DNA from: Micrasema longulum
Taxonomy: Eukaryota; Arthropoda; Insecta; Trichoptera; Brachycentridae
Assembly: GCA_022494885.1 (NCBI GenBank)
Contig: JAGVSM010000920.1
Location: 153,545 to 217,544, forward strand
DNA: 64,000 bases
Direction of reading: 5' to 3'
The notes below the pieces were generated by a model, which was not told where the DNA came from, did not search any database, and saw only the letters and a program-made list of their open reading frames with translations. A program made the position numbers and the translations under genes. Every line of letters starts with the position of its first letter. Positions within the stretch are counted from its first letter, which is position 1. Positions 10,231-20,424 of the stretch are shown piece by piece.

Positions 10231-11400
10231 GTGATGTTGTAGTGTACAAAGTACCGACTTCTTCGAATTCGGTCTTGCATGGTCTCGTGAAATAATATTT
10301 GATGGTTCAATAAGTTCATGGTGTAACATATTTATAAATAATACCACTCTTGGAAATAATAATTATAAAAAACAAACAAGTGATTTAAAGTACGTTGTTA
10401 GTCTTGTAAAATATGATTTGTTCGGTCACCACTATTCTTTTAGAGGATATGTGCAAAAGAGCGGTTTAAAGATTAAGTATTAAAATATAATTTTCTCCTA
10501 AATACTGTGCTAAAAAGACAATTGCACGTTGGATTAATTAACTGAAATTGACAATACCGAGTTTTTGTATTCTCCTACACAATTTTCTCAATGAAATTTT
10601 TGTGTGGGCGCGTTTTGCTTACACTTATACATAAAAACATTTGTGTACCTTACGTCCGAAAATGGTAGATAAAATAAGACGCTTTCTAGGGTTTTCAAAT
10701 GGTCCTAGCTCCTGTAAAATATACTAAATAAAAATAAAATTGGGAAGTGACACAGGATAAGTAAAAAAATCATCGCTCTTGTGACAATTTTGGCATTATG
10801 GCTAGGTTACCTAGATGAAAATACAGAAATACGTTTGTATGAAGAAAAGACGGAACGCGTATCCTCTCAAGGGTTAAGGGAACTCACTATACATTAAGTC
10901 CGCTTACATTTTAGTTAGGAAATTCGCGCGACTGCTGTTGATACAATTCTGCTCGGTACAAATGAGGACTGCAGCATACTTTGCCGAGGAAATTAAAATA
11001 ACTAATGTGGTTCTAGTTCCGTTGTGGTATTTCCTTCTCTATTTTTAATACGTTTCCCGACCAACTGACACACATAACATATTTTATTGCAAGGAACTGA
11101 AATTATAAATGAGGCTCACAAAGCTTTGAATCCCTGGAAAGTGCTTGATATTATTGCAATAACTTTTTGATAATACAAAGCAATATTATGTTGATAGAAT
11201 TTTACAAACAAAATTCCACATTTCCACATTCCTCATAACGTAATGTGTATAAAACAGATTTTTTTAATAGTAAGTTTGTATGTGCATGAGCAAGTATTGT
11301 CTACCTACTGAAACACCCGAAACGAAGAAATTTTGAAGAATTTTTTTTTTACAATTTTTTTTTTGGTCGGTTAGAAGATATTACTTTAAGCAGCAAGTCC
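10231..11400. other. Mixed AT-rich sequence with one shared repeat
   Basis: At 10815-10885 the phrase GAAATACGTTTGTATGAAG followed by CGTATCCTCTCAAGGG is shared with 52990-53045 and, on the opposite strand, with 36165-36215, marking an old dispersed repeat. About 10840-11050 is less AT-rich than its surroundings but has no recognisable coding frame. Confidence 0.35.
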
Positions 11401-11985
11401 ATCAATGTGCAAATATTGTTTCTATTTTTTTTTTTTTTTTAATATTTATTTTACCATTAATAAAACATGTAACAAATGAAAAACATACTATACTCCCTGG
11501 GGAGTTATAACATAAAACTCATTTAGAACGGTACATTAAAAGAAAATATTTTTGTGCCAATACATATTATCAGTTTGTACAATCCAATATGGTAAAAATA
11601 ATATTTGAACACAATATTACAAACTATTTATCGAAATTCGAAGTGTTTAAAAAATATTTTATTAGTTTTCAATTCTTTCGATATTATTTTCAATATTAAA
11701 ATAATATTTTACCTCCGAAAAAAATAAACAAATTACATCTCAACACTACGAATTTATTTTTCTAAAAAGTGAACATGGCTACACAGTCGTTTTCTGGTAA
11801 CATAACAAACACGATATTACGTTACAAGGTATAAAACACACAAAAAAAACATTACACTGCAAAACAACAACATAACGATAGCAAAAAAGTATTTGTGGAC
11901 TACATGGAATCGAACAAATAAATAAAGATGTTCTAACAAAGATAAAACAGTGAACTAAAAAGAGTGTAATTTGATCACGTAGACC
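11401..11985. other. Poly-T run and AT-rich sequence
   Basis: A T-run of about 18 at 11425 followed by TATTTTACCATTAATAAAAC could be the reverse-strand tail of a retroposon, but no body was identified. A reverse-strand frame at 11779-11991 is hydrophobic and cysteine-rich by composition only, with no family match. Confidence 0.3.
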
Positions 11986-11989
11986 AGCC

Positions 11990-12200
11990 AATAGCTGGTT
12001 GGAAGCCTAGTAAATGCCTAGATTTCCTCATTCCCTTCATCAAAATGTTCTTCATCTCTGTTGTAATATGTTCATCTTAATACTTTCCCTAAGAGGTTGG
12101 AATCCAGTCATTGTCAACCATTTGGATAAAATTAAAATATTGCTGACCAAACCAACTGGTTCCAAGAAGTGTAAACAAATATAGAAGAAAATACGGAAAC
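11990..12200 (-). repeat. Dispersed repeat family F
   Basis: On the forward strand TAAATGCCTAGATTTCC, TGTTCTTCATCTCTGTTGTA, GTTGGAATCCAGTC, CATTTGGATAAAATT and CCAAACCAACTGGTTCCAAG follow each other, the reverse-oriented order of family F. Here the CCAGTC segment has the same orientation as the rest of the unit, unlike 4290-4690. Confidence 0.6.
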
Positions 12201-12339
12201 CTACTATGTGTCGAATTCTTTGTTCGATTTCTTGCAAAATCAAAATTTTATTTATTTACTAGGCAATAAAATATTGTTTTATTTAAAACACATAATCCAC
12301 AATTTTTTTAAAGCGCAGTTCTATATTTTTTTCAAATCA

Positions 12340-12977
12340 AGACTTGTTCGAAAATTCCGTGTTAAGTTGGGACTCTTTTATACTACTATAGATTACTCAC
12401 TTATAGATTCAAAAACTACTCTTACTCAAATGAAAGACATAACCCCCACAATACATCACATACAAATAAGATAATCACTAGATCCTCAGTACATAGACAA
12501 CTTAAACAAATACAAACTAATACCACTTTCGGACAAAGGGATTTTGAGTATTATTCAATTAAAATCTATAACCTACTTCCACTGTCTATTAAAGCAATTA
12601 GTGATGAGAAAATGTTTTAAAAGGCTATAAAAAAATGGATAGTGGAGTTAGGTAGAAGTAAAATGGATTGTCTCATTCACCCATACCAATACTGATTCAA
12701 CTGCTCCACAACTGTAAAGCTTATGTTAGGTTTTTGTTATTTTCATTGTGTGTTTTATAATATAAGTAATGTAGATGTACATAAATACCTTGTTTTTAAA
12801 TCTGTCTGAATATTTGTTAATTATGTTTGTTTTTTAGGTTAGTCTTCTTTGTTTATTCTCAAATGTAATTTCAAAAAACTTAATTGTTAAGTGTCCTCGG
12901 CACGGGAAACCCCAGTGAGATAACATTATTTTTATTATTAAATATAGTTTGTAAGTGAAAAATATGAATAAATAAAT
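12340..12977 (+). pseudogene. LINE 3' end: C-terminal coding part, 3' UTR and tail
   Basis: In one frame TRSSVHRQLKQIQTNTTFGQ and YYSIKIYNLLPLSIKAI are readable, typical of the very C-terminus of non-LTR retrotransposon ORF2, where a YNxLP motif precedes the last helix. It ends in a 3' UTR with GTGTCCTCGGCACGGGAAAC and CCCCAGTGAGATAACATTAT, then an AATAAATAAATAG tail. A closely related copy is at 62415-62985 and a tail-only copy at 40125-40275. One frameshift is visible near 12616. The insertion is 5'-truncated. Confidence 0.7.
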
Positions 12978-12984
12978 AGTAAAA

Positions 12985-13031
12985 TCAATACATATATAAA
13001 TATTATAACACAATATTTATATATGTATTGA
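12985..13031. repeat. Perfect 20-bp hairpin
   Basis: TCAATACATATATAAATATT at 12985-13004 is the exact reverse complement of 13012-13031, with a 7-base loop ATAACAC. It lies directly after the tail of the LINE at 12340-12977. The arms are AT-only apart from three C/G positions, so a chance low-complexity origin is possible. Confidence 0.7.
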
Positions 13032-13299
13032 TATAGTATAAAAAAAAAACGATTTTATTTATTTTTTAAATTATGGGTAAATAAAGTAGATTTAAAAAGC
13101 TTTTTTTTTCAATAAAAAGCACACACTTTCAATATAATTTACAAACTTTTATTGACAAGAAGTAGACTTCAAAAACCAATACAGACACACTAATTCGCGC
13201 CTGGTTGTGTGTTTTTGTTGGCCTCAACTCATGCTGTTACGTGAAATATTTCGTTTTTTAAGATAATGGGTTAAAGCGGGTAGCTTTAAACCATTTTTT

Positions 13300-13615
13300 T
13301 CAAATAACATACTTTACAAAAAAGATCAAGACGAAAACATTATCTTGTTTAAAAACGTTGAATATAAAATTACATGGGATAGCCATGTATGCTTGGAGTT
13401 TGTTTACTCGGCAAACCTTGTCATTCACTGCGCCCTTTACTTGGCCAGCGGACAGCAAGACATTTGTTGGTTTAGGACCAGTTGTTTTGGAGGCAAATGA
13501 ACACGTGAATCCCAAGTAAGCCGATATCACCAATATTTTAATGAATAAAACCCTTTTTACGACTGGCTTATTTTTTATTGCTGCTGTGAACTCAACTGTA
13601 CCCTGTTGGAATATT
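13300..13615 (-). CDS. Open frame of unknown function with a signal-peptide-like segment
   Basis: A reverse-strand frame stays open from about 13615 to 13300 (about 100 codons). It contains KRVLFIKILVISAYLGFTCS, which looks like a secretion signal with a short basic start and hydrophobic core, followed by a hydrophilic part (ASKTTGPKPTNVLLSAGQ, VNDKVC). No ATG lies at the expected start; the codon there is GTA. A TTCCAACAG|G acceptor-like site near 13605 could make it an internal or last exon. GC is higher than around it. I do not recognise the family and a fortuitous frame is quite possible. Confidence 0.2.
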
Positions 13616-13620
13616 AAATA

Positions 13621-14495
13621 TTTTTACAAATTGTTAAGTTAAGGATTTTTCTTTTTTTAAAATCAAATTGTCTTTTTTAAATAAAATGTTTGTGCTACAT
13701 TAGAAAATATTTTTACTGAAACTATTAGCCGCTTGAGTCATTTATTAGGGATTATTTATCAAATATGAAATAGACCCTTTTTTTATATGCCATACTACCG
13801 CTATGGACATTATATCGGTATTTTTGTAGCTTACCAATTTAAAAACTCACCGCTCGCTACTGCAAGGGTATATACCCCGTTCCAAGCTAGGCAATTACAT
13901 TCTAATATATGATAATAGTTAACTAATTAATAAAGAGCATAGACTAACAAAATATAAACTTACTCGTATACACATTTTGATATATATACATACGCATATA
14001 TACACACATATATACACATGTACATACACACACACGTACATGCACCCATGCGCATACACATACATATATTCATAAAACATCGACAATTTATTTATAATGC
14101 GAAACTTCATGGTTGCCACCTGTGTATTTATTTTTTTCAATTATTCTTTATTTTCATATTTTATTTTTGACATCCAGTAAAAATCTCCGAACCGTGGCAT
14201 TATGAATTCTGACAACTTCGAAATTTGACATTATAACAGCATGCATGATATAAGATTGAATTACCAAGAAAATGCATATTACTACGAGGAAAAATAGAGT
14301 AGAATAGAAATATTGTAATAAAAGACTTGAGGGGATAGCGGAACATTTGATAGACAAAAACATATTTTCGTCCTCGAACCAAAGATGTTGCATAAAACAA
14401 GAAAATACAGTGCACGAATAATAAAGAAAACAATTGAAATACACGAACACCCTAATAACATAAACAAAGGCGACGCCAACGGGCTGAAATTAAAC
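13621..14495. other. AT-rich sequence with a TA/CA-rich microsatellite
   Basis: About 13976-14090 is a degenerate microsatellite of ATAC, CACA and ATGC units, which explains the Tyr/Val/Cys-rich frame on the reverse strand there. From 14160 the sequence is mixed and holds overlapping reverse-strand frames without recognised domains. Confidence 0.45.
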
Positions 14496-14670
14496 TCAAC
14501 ACGGTTCCCGGCACTACTCACTGTGTGTGCCTGCTGCCGACTGCGACACGGTGCAAATTACTAGTACATCAACCAGTATTTCTTTGTATAAAAAACGCAC
14601 TTTACCCTGAAGATGGCTCCTGCGATTTTAGCAGAAACGCCGGAACAAATCCAGTTAACATAGAATCACC
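14496..14670 (+). other. GC-richer segment with a retroelement-like CCTGAAGATGGCTCC phrase
   Basis: CCCTGAAGATGGCTCCTGCG, followed by GCAGAAACGCCGGAACAAAT, is of a kind I associate with the ends of some retroelements (inference from memory of the pattern, not proven). The upstream 14500-14560 is unusually rich in G and C. No transposon protein motif is readable. Confidence 0.25.
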
Positions 14671-15194
14671 AAAAAATAAACATATTTATTACATTTTTGT
14701 TCTTAAAAATTGTCTTTATTTTAGATATTTTTTAGAACTAAAAAAATAAGCATCTGGTAAAATTTTCAATGTTTAGTGAAAACGATTTGTTTACCTCTCG
14801 AATCCAACTCAATGCAACAAAAAGTACAAAAAGGTACAATTATATTATATTAATCAAACGTCGTTCAGTTAATCCTTTTTTACCCTAGATAAAAATGCTT
14901 TTATAACAATATTAGCAGCATATTATAAATACTTTTTAATCCAAAGGGAATACCATTTCAAAATAATAATAATGGCTGCTGATGTGTGCATACCAGGGTT
15001 TATTCTCCTTTTTAAACTCACCCAATAGTAAGCCATTAATACATTTATAACAAAGGAAAACATCACATTGGGGACGAAAACAATGGCTAAATGATACGAG
15101 ATTACAGCGGGTGTTGGTAACATATTTAGTTTAAGCAGATCGACCTCAAACAAAGAAACGGTTAACGAAAACATTTTTTTTTAAATTCAAACTT
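14671..15194. other. AT-rich sequence, no feature recognised
   Basis: A reverse-strand frame at 14923-15174 is hydrophobic by composition and has no known motif. Nothing else was seen. Confidence 0.35.
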
Positions 15195-15197
15195 TAA

Positions 15198-15370
15198 ATG
15201 AATTTATTTTTGCACTTCAACAGGCCAGGAGGCTAAATTGCAATAGTGAGCATAGCGCAGAATACCCATGCTTAACCAAAATACAATTATTTTTTGTGTT
15301 CTGACAGGAATCGAACCGGAACCTTCCGAGCATGAGTCAAGTGTCTTAGCCATAGCACAATGAAGGCCAC
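15198..15370 (-). repeat. SINE type 1
   Basis: Read in reverse: a head with decayed A box (near 15355) and B box GGTTCGATTCCTGTCAGAAC (complement at 15304-15323), then CAAAAAATAATTG, then GCATTGTA-like body and CCTCCTGGCCTGTTGAAGTG ending in a poly-A tail (T-run upstream at 15172). It matches 38668-38856 over its length. Confidence 0.7.
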
Positions 15371-16060
15371 CAAAGCGCATAAAAAAAATTATTCAACAAA
15401 ATTATTCCATAAATTTCACTCATTACGATAGTTAAAAAATATACAAAAACAATTACAACTGTATTTAAATAAATAATACATAACAAGATTTTTTTTCTTC
15501 GTAATTTTTTTTTCGTATTTTTAGATTGTTTTATTAACAAATCAAAGCTTTGAAACATATCCCTTCTCTTTCTTAAACACTTCTCTCCGTTTTGAACACT
15601 ATTGTATCGGCTAGTTTAATGAGGGTAAAACTGTAGTTATTCAATGTTTAATAAAAAGTGAACCGGAGAGAGTAACTGCGTCAACGTTTTACTTGATGTC
15701 ACTAAGCACTGACTGGACTACATGATGGAACTCACTGTATGAATTACATACTGTCCAAGGTTCATTTTACTTTCTGAATAAATTTTCAAGTCAAGTACTG
15801 ACTTCGTGGATCTCAGCGATTTCGCATCTGCTTGTATCAGCAGTTTGTTAATAGTCGATTAAATGTTTTCTTATTTTTTTTTTTACATACAGAACATGTG
15901 TGATTTTGTTTCCGCTTGTACTTAATACAATAGCAAGAGCTGGCATTAAGAATTGATTTCCGGGTGACTCCTGCATAACAACCCATTCAAATATTTCGAT
16001 AGCTTTTTTTTATTACGCATATTTATTTATATTTTATTTTTTACACAAATATAAATTTAA
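15371..16060. other. Mixed AT-rich sequence, no feature recognised
   Basis: A moderately GC-richer patch lies at 15640-15850, with no coding or repeat signature that I can support. Confidence 0.35.
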
Positions 16061-16061
16061 A

Positions 16062-16248
16062 AAAAAAAAAAAAGAAATATTTGCGTTCTCATGATTTACC
16101 CAAATATTTTATTTTGAGGGCCATTTTCAACGAGTTGTAAATAACTCACTATTAGAAAATGGAATCGAGTTGGGGTAGAGTGGGATTCGAACCACGAACC
16201 TTTGGTCCGTGAGTTCAAGACACTAGCCACAGGACCACAACCCGATTT
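16062..16248 (-). repeat. SINE type 4
   Basis: On the reverse strand this reads GGTTGTGGTCCTGTGGCTAG (A-box region), then GTGGTTCGAATCCCAC (B box, complement at about 16182), then GAGTTATTTACAACTCGTTG and a terminal AAATATTTGGGTAAATCATG followed by GAACGCAAATATT and the reverse of an A-rich end. Further copies are at 28203, 55475 and 61281. It is a tRNA-derived SINE, not a tRNA gene. Confidence 0.7.
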
Positions 16249-16980
16249 AAATATCAACTGTCTTAATAGATAAAATAAATATCAACCGTCTTCAAATAAG
16301 TGAACACTTTATTTATAATTTCTCTGCGCTGTAAAGTTAACTTGCCACAGGCATTGTATCTCAAAATATGAGTTTTTGATAAAGTTGGAGAGGCAGTTTG
16401 AAGAACACAAAGAAAGGGGAATGCATTCATGTTATCTATTTTTCTACCCTAGCATATTTTGCCTATCACTCTATTATTTCCACCTACCCTATTTAAATTC
16501 TTAGAATAGCGAAATATTTCTACCCCTTCGTTCATACATTGTGACAAATAAAATAAAGTGAATTTGCATAAACATAAAGACGAGGGACGACAGCAGTTTG
16601 ATTTTATTTTATTTAAGACCTTTTAAAATGATATAATGGACATGTATTCTTACTATGTATTTTATAAATATTATTTGAATAGAAAAAAGGGTTTTTTTTT
16701 ACTAAATCATAATCATATATAATAATTTTGGCCTATTTGTGTTTTTTAAATTTATTTTGCTGAAACAGGGCTAAATTATGTGTTAATTCGTGTAAATAAG
16801 GGAAAAAGAATTATAAAACAGTGTTTACGTTTTGTTTTTTTCAAATGTCTGAACATTAGAATGTTCGGTCTTTTACTAGTGGTAACACAATGTTACATCA
16901 CCGCGCGCAAAATGACTTTGTACCACAGTCTTTTAAGAGTGAACATATAAATAAATCATATAAAAAAACACATAGTAGGA
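16249..16980. other. AT-rich sequence, no feature recognised
   Basis: No coding frame, SINE head or transposase motif found. A TATCAACCGTC/TATCAACTGTC duplication flanks 16250-16290, perhaps a small tandem duplication. Confidence 0.35.
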
Positions 16981-16984
16981 AACA

Positions 16985-17120
16985 AATACCACTTAAACCA
17001 GCCAATGACAGGTCATAGGCCTGTATATGCCTAGACTTCCATATCCCCTTATTTAAGGTATTCTCCATCCCTGTTGTAATTGGTTAACAAATAATTTGGA
17101 TAAACCCAACTTTTTTCTAA
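16985..17120 (-). repeat. Dispersed repeat family F, partial
   Basis: CCACTTAAACCAGCCAATGA, CAGGTCATAGGCCTGT, TGCCTAGACTTCCATATCCC and TCTCCATCCCTGTTGTAAT match the reverse-oriented unit. The left and right parts of the unit are missing. Confidence 0.6.
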
Positions 17121-17510
17121 ATTACGTTGTCTCTCGAAGAACATTATTCTACGCTTCAAATGGCATATTTAAGTCAAAACAATCATTTTTAGGGTTGATG
17201 ACTTTTGCTTGGATGGCGAAGATATGTAATCATTAAAATTAAATATGAAAATATAAAATATATAAAAACATGGAAGAATGATTCACATAAAATGATACCC
17301 AGTTTAGTTATAAATAATTATGATTTATTTACCTTTCTTTATTTTATTTTGTTAATTTACACGAATTTCAAGAAAATTGTAAAGCTTGTTTTTTAATTTG
17401 CACATATTTTTTGCTTAAACGAAAGCCTGCTATAGCTTTTACAATTGTAAAACTATTAAATTGTATTAAATATAAATAAAATAATTGTTTTTTTTTTAAA
17501 TAAATTGTGA
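17121..17510. other. AT-rich sequence, no feature recognised
   Basis: A 63-codon forward frame at 17205-17396 is Lys/Ile/Tyr/Phe-rich by composition. No feature supported. Confidence 0.4.
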
Positions 17511-17513
17511 ATG

Positions 17514-17552
17514 AAAACCAGGTGCTAAACAGTTTGTTTAGCACCTGGTTTT
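17514..17552. repeat. Perfect 18-bp hairpin with 3-base loop
   Basis: AAAACCAGGTGCTAAACA at 17514-17531 is the exact reverse complement of 17535-17552 with a GTT loop. The stem has mixed composition (about 40% G+C) in very AT-rich surroundings, so it is unlikely to be low-complexity chance. Pairing does not extend clearly beyond the stem. Confidence 0.8.
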
Positions 17553-17559
17553 AAATAAA

Positions 17560-17655
17560 AGTGCTTGAAAATTAGAATCAAATTATAGTAGAACAGAGTT
17601 TGAACCTAGAACTTCTGATTCCGTTTCCGAGTCCGTGACACTAATTGAGTAGTAG
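17560..17655 (-). repeat. SINE type 4, degenerate head
   Basis: AAAATTAGAATCAAATTATA, AGAGTTTGAACCTAGAACTT and GAGTCCGTGACACTAATTGA align with the reverse-strand head of SINE type 4 (compare 61365-61450). The tail is not recognisable. Confidence 0.45.
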
Positions 17656-19325
17656 TGAAGCTTTATTTCGACAATATTCGTTCGCATTTTTACTCCTCTA
17701 ATTTTAAAACTCAATTTATTTAGATCGGTTTATTTATAAAACAAATTGGACAAAATCATTTTTATGCATGGATATTATTCTGCATAGATTTTATGTATAG
17801 TTATAAGAGAAGTTGAGTTTATGAGAGCCAATACGATAAAAAATTTTGCTCGACTGGTAAATTGTACAAAGGAAAATAAAAATATATCACTTATATTCAG
17901 TTAAATATTCGCTCAATATGTAAACGTTGGGGTATTTTCAATGCGTATCTTAAAGACTGCTTGAAGAATATTGATATTCAAATCTTTTGTAAAACTACAA
18001 TTAATGACTATGAATTCACATATAAATGATTATGCTACTTGTACCTAGATGGTAATTATAAAAACCATGTCTATATATCTCAAATAGACTTAAAAGCGTT
18101 TTTTTCTGAATGAAGACTGTAAAAAAATTCAAATAACGATATCCGTAGTTAAAAGTAGATTTTTATATTTGTAACTACAAACATAGTAAATAATCAATTC
18201 TTATAGTTACAAAAATAGTACAAACTAATTTTTTGTTAAACAAGCATAATCTACATATTATAGTATGTCAAAAGTACATACAAATAAATAATACTTTTTT
18301 TAATATAACTTTGAAGATTTTTAACTGGCTTATAAAAGACCTCATAGATTGGCAATAATGATTAATAAAATGTTGAATAAACTTAACCAAAGTAATCTTA
18401 GAACTCATTTAAATTTACGATTGGTATGGTCATGGCATGATCTAGACTATAGACAGATATGGCAAGTGTGTCATCTCAAGTCAGGAGTGATAACACCGCT
18501 TTCATCTTGAATACTTGCCTTTACTAAAGGAACACATCGACAATGCCATTAAATAGATTTTGTTATGTTCTGAGGATCTTTGGCAGAAGGGAGAAGAATC
18601 TGACGTTGATTCTCGAATTTTTCACAGTAAAGCCAGCAGTTGGACGCAAGTTACGGTCAGGTGTATTTAGATTATTCTGAGGTAGAATATACTTAGATAT
18701 TATTTTGTGCAAGAATTATTTTGTGCAAAACCCCTTTTAAATTCATAACTAAAAATAAAAATATATTCTGGACGATCATATTAATTGACAAGAAAAGTTT
18801 TTAATATACCACTAAAAAATAACGATTTAAAAAAATTACCTTTAATCAATTCAATCCGCATAATATCCATATTATAATTAGGTGACCATATTAAGGAATT
18901 TAATTCAATCAAACTACGAACAAATAATTTACACAGCGTAATTTTAATTTTTGTGCATTTTTTATGCAATATTATAGTAAACAATTTTCTTTTCCATTTC
19001 CGTAAACTCTCGGTGAATTAATGTAATGTTTTCTTTACATCACTGGTCTTGTCATTTGTTGAATGAATTGTTAAATTTTTTATAAGAGTAGAGGTTTTAA
19101 TAAATAAATAAATATTTTTTTTAGCATATCAATTCCGTTCTTTTTTTGATAGTCTACTACATTGTAGTAATTATTTAAACTTGGTTTCATTGTATTGCAT
19201 GTTTAAAACAATTGTATTTAATTATTCATAAGAAATACAAAAACGAAATTTTTTACATTATTCTCGATGTTTCTTCGTAAAAATAAATGCTTTATTCGAA
19301 AAATTTGTAAAACGTGTCATTGAAA
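17656..19325. other. AT-rich sequence with an unclassified less-AT segment
   Basis: About 18410-18690 has more G and C (GGTATGGTCATGGCATGATC, CAGAAGGGAGAAGAATCTGA) and may be a decayed transposon coding region, but no motif is readable. The rest is AT-rich. The reverse frame at 18781-18984 has no domain. Confidence 0.35.
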
Positions 19326-19329
19326 TTAT

Positions 19330-20420
19330 TTTCCATCGCTAGTGACTACTTTATACCATCTTCCTGGCAGAATATTAATGCCACCTCGAAAAAACGGCTC
19401 ATCTTTTGAGATCATCAACGATTTGATCCATTTTTTCGCATTTTATTTTTTTTTAAAAGCCATGGTCCACCAGGTCATGAGTTATCGATCGGAACAAGTG
19501 GAAATCGGATGAAACAAGGTATGGTAAATACGATGGGTGGGGTAAGATTTCCCATTTGAGCGTTTTCAAGTATGTTTTGAATTGCCTTGCAACGTGTGGC
19601 CGAGCGTTGTCATGCCGTAAAACTACCTCATTGTATTTCTTCCTGTATTACGGCCATTTTTCCTTCAATGCTAGTCTCAAACGCTACAATCGTATTCAAG
19701 AGCGGTATCCGGTGATAGTTTTTTTGGGTTCTAGCTCATTTTACACTACGCCCAGCTGATCATTTATTTATTTATTTTATTGGGTAAACAAACAGTATGT
19801 ACCCAAATATTATCATTTTTTTGTATATTAAGTATGAAACACTCATCACACACCAAAAAAGTTTTCAACACTATATGCAGTAATTTAAATTATGTTCAAT
19901 ATAGCAAATGTAAAAGAAAAGAAATGAAAAAAGATGTCCATAATAATAAAGTAAAATATCTGCTCCTCTCAATATTTCTATGATGTTCGACCTTAATTTA
20001 CATACATTGTTATAAAAAATATCAGCCTCGTAAATCTATTGTTATATAAGTCGCATATTCAAGGTAATGTCGATGTTTTCAAATAGTTTGTTGACGCGTT
20101 ATCTGTGTAAGACAGAAGACTTTGTCTTGTCGGTCTAGATGGCACACGAAATTCTACACATGGTGGAGAGCAGAGATGAAGATGATGATGTTTGGTAATG
20201 TTCTTATAGAGCATAGTCAGCGTAAGTTTCCACGAGAATTATAAGTGCTTCAGCTGCAGATTTTTTTAAAAAGTAATGGAGGAAAATTTACCGAAAAAAA
20301 TATTTTTTTGGCACAAAATTCGACGTGTTTAACACCATAAAAAAAATAGTTTTTTACGTTTCGTCGGAATAAAATATACTTTTTCAAGCCTGATATTAAA
20401 GCTTCACAATGAAGTTACCT
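19330..20420 (-). pseudogene. Mariner transposase relic, split by a LINE fragment
   Basis: On the reverse strand the C-terminal half of a mariner transposase is readable at 19760-19330: HDNARPHVAR (19614-19585), a KTYLK-LK-EILPHP-like stretch with the expected SSDFHLFRSI-like segment, and a GGINILPGRWYKVVTSDGKY-like end spread over frameshifts near 19400-19330. Traces of the N-terminal helix-turn-helix (KSAAEAH..LVETY-like) lie at 20260-20200. The central region with the first catalytic Asp is missing, and a LINE 3' end occupies 19763-20185 between the halves. Mariner transposase catalyses cut-and-paste at TA sites; this copy is dead. No terminal inverted repeats were identified. Confidence 0.7.
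19763..20185 (-). pseudogene. LINE 3' end (C-terminal coding remnant plus tail)
   Basis: The reverse complement ends in GTTTACCCAATAAAATAAAT and AAAT repeats (19763-19790), a LINE tail. Upstream, FRVPSRPTRQSLLSYTDNAS and NYLKTSTLP are readable near 20155-20070, the C-terminal domain of a non-LTR retrotransposon protein. The same sequence, interrupted by a hAT element, is at 42945-46115. The uninterrupted GTCTAGAT at 20133-20140 corresponds exactly to the hAT target site there. Confidence 0.65.
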
Positions 20421-20424
20421 GTAG

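Noticed and set aside
13919..14140. Frame rich in Tyr, Val and Cys near 14 kb
   Set aside because: It is the translation of a TA/CA microsatellite.
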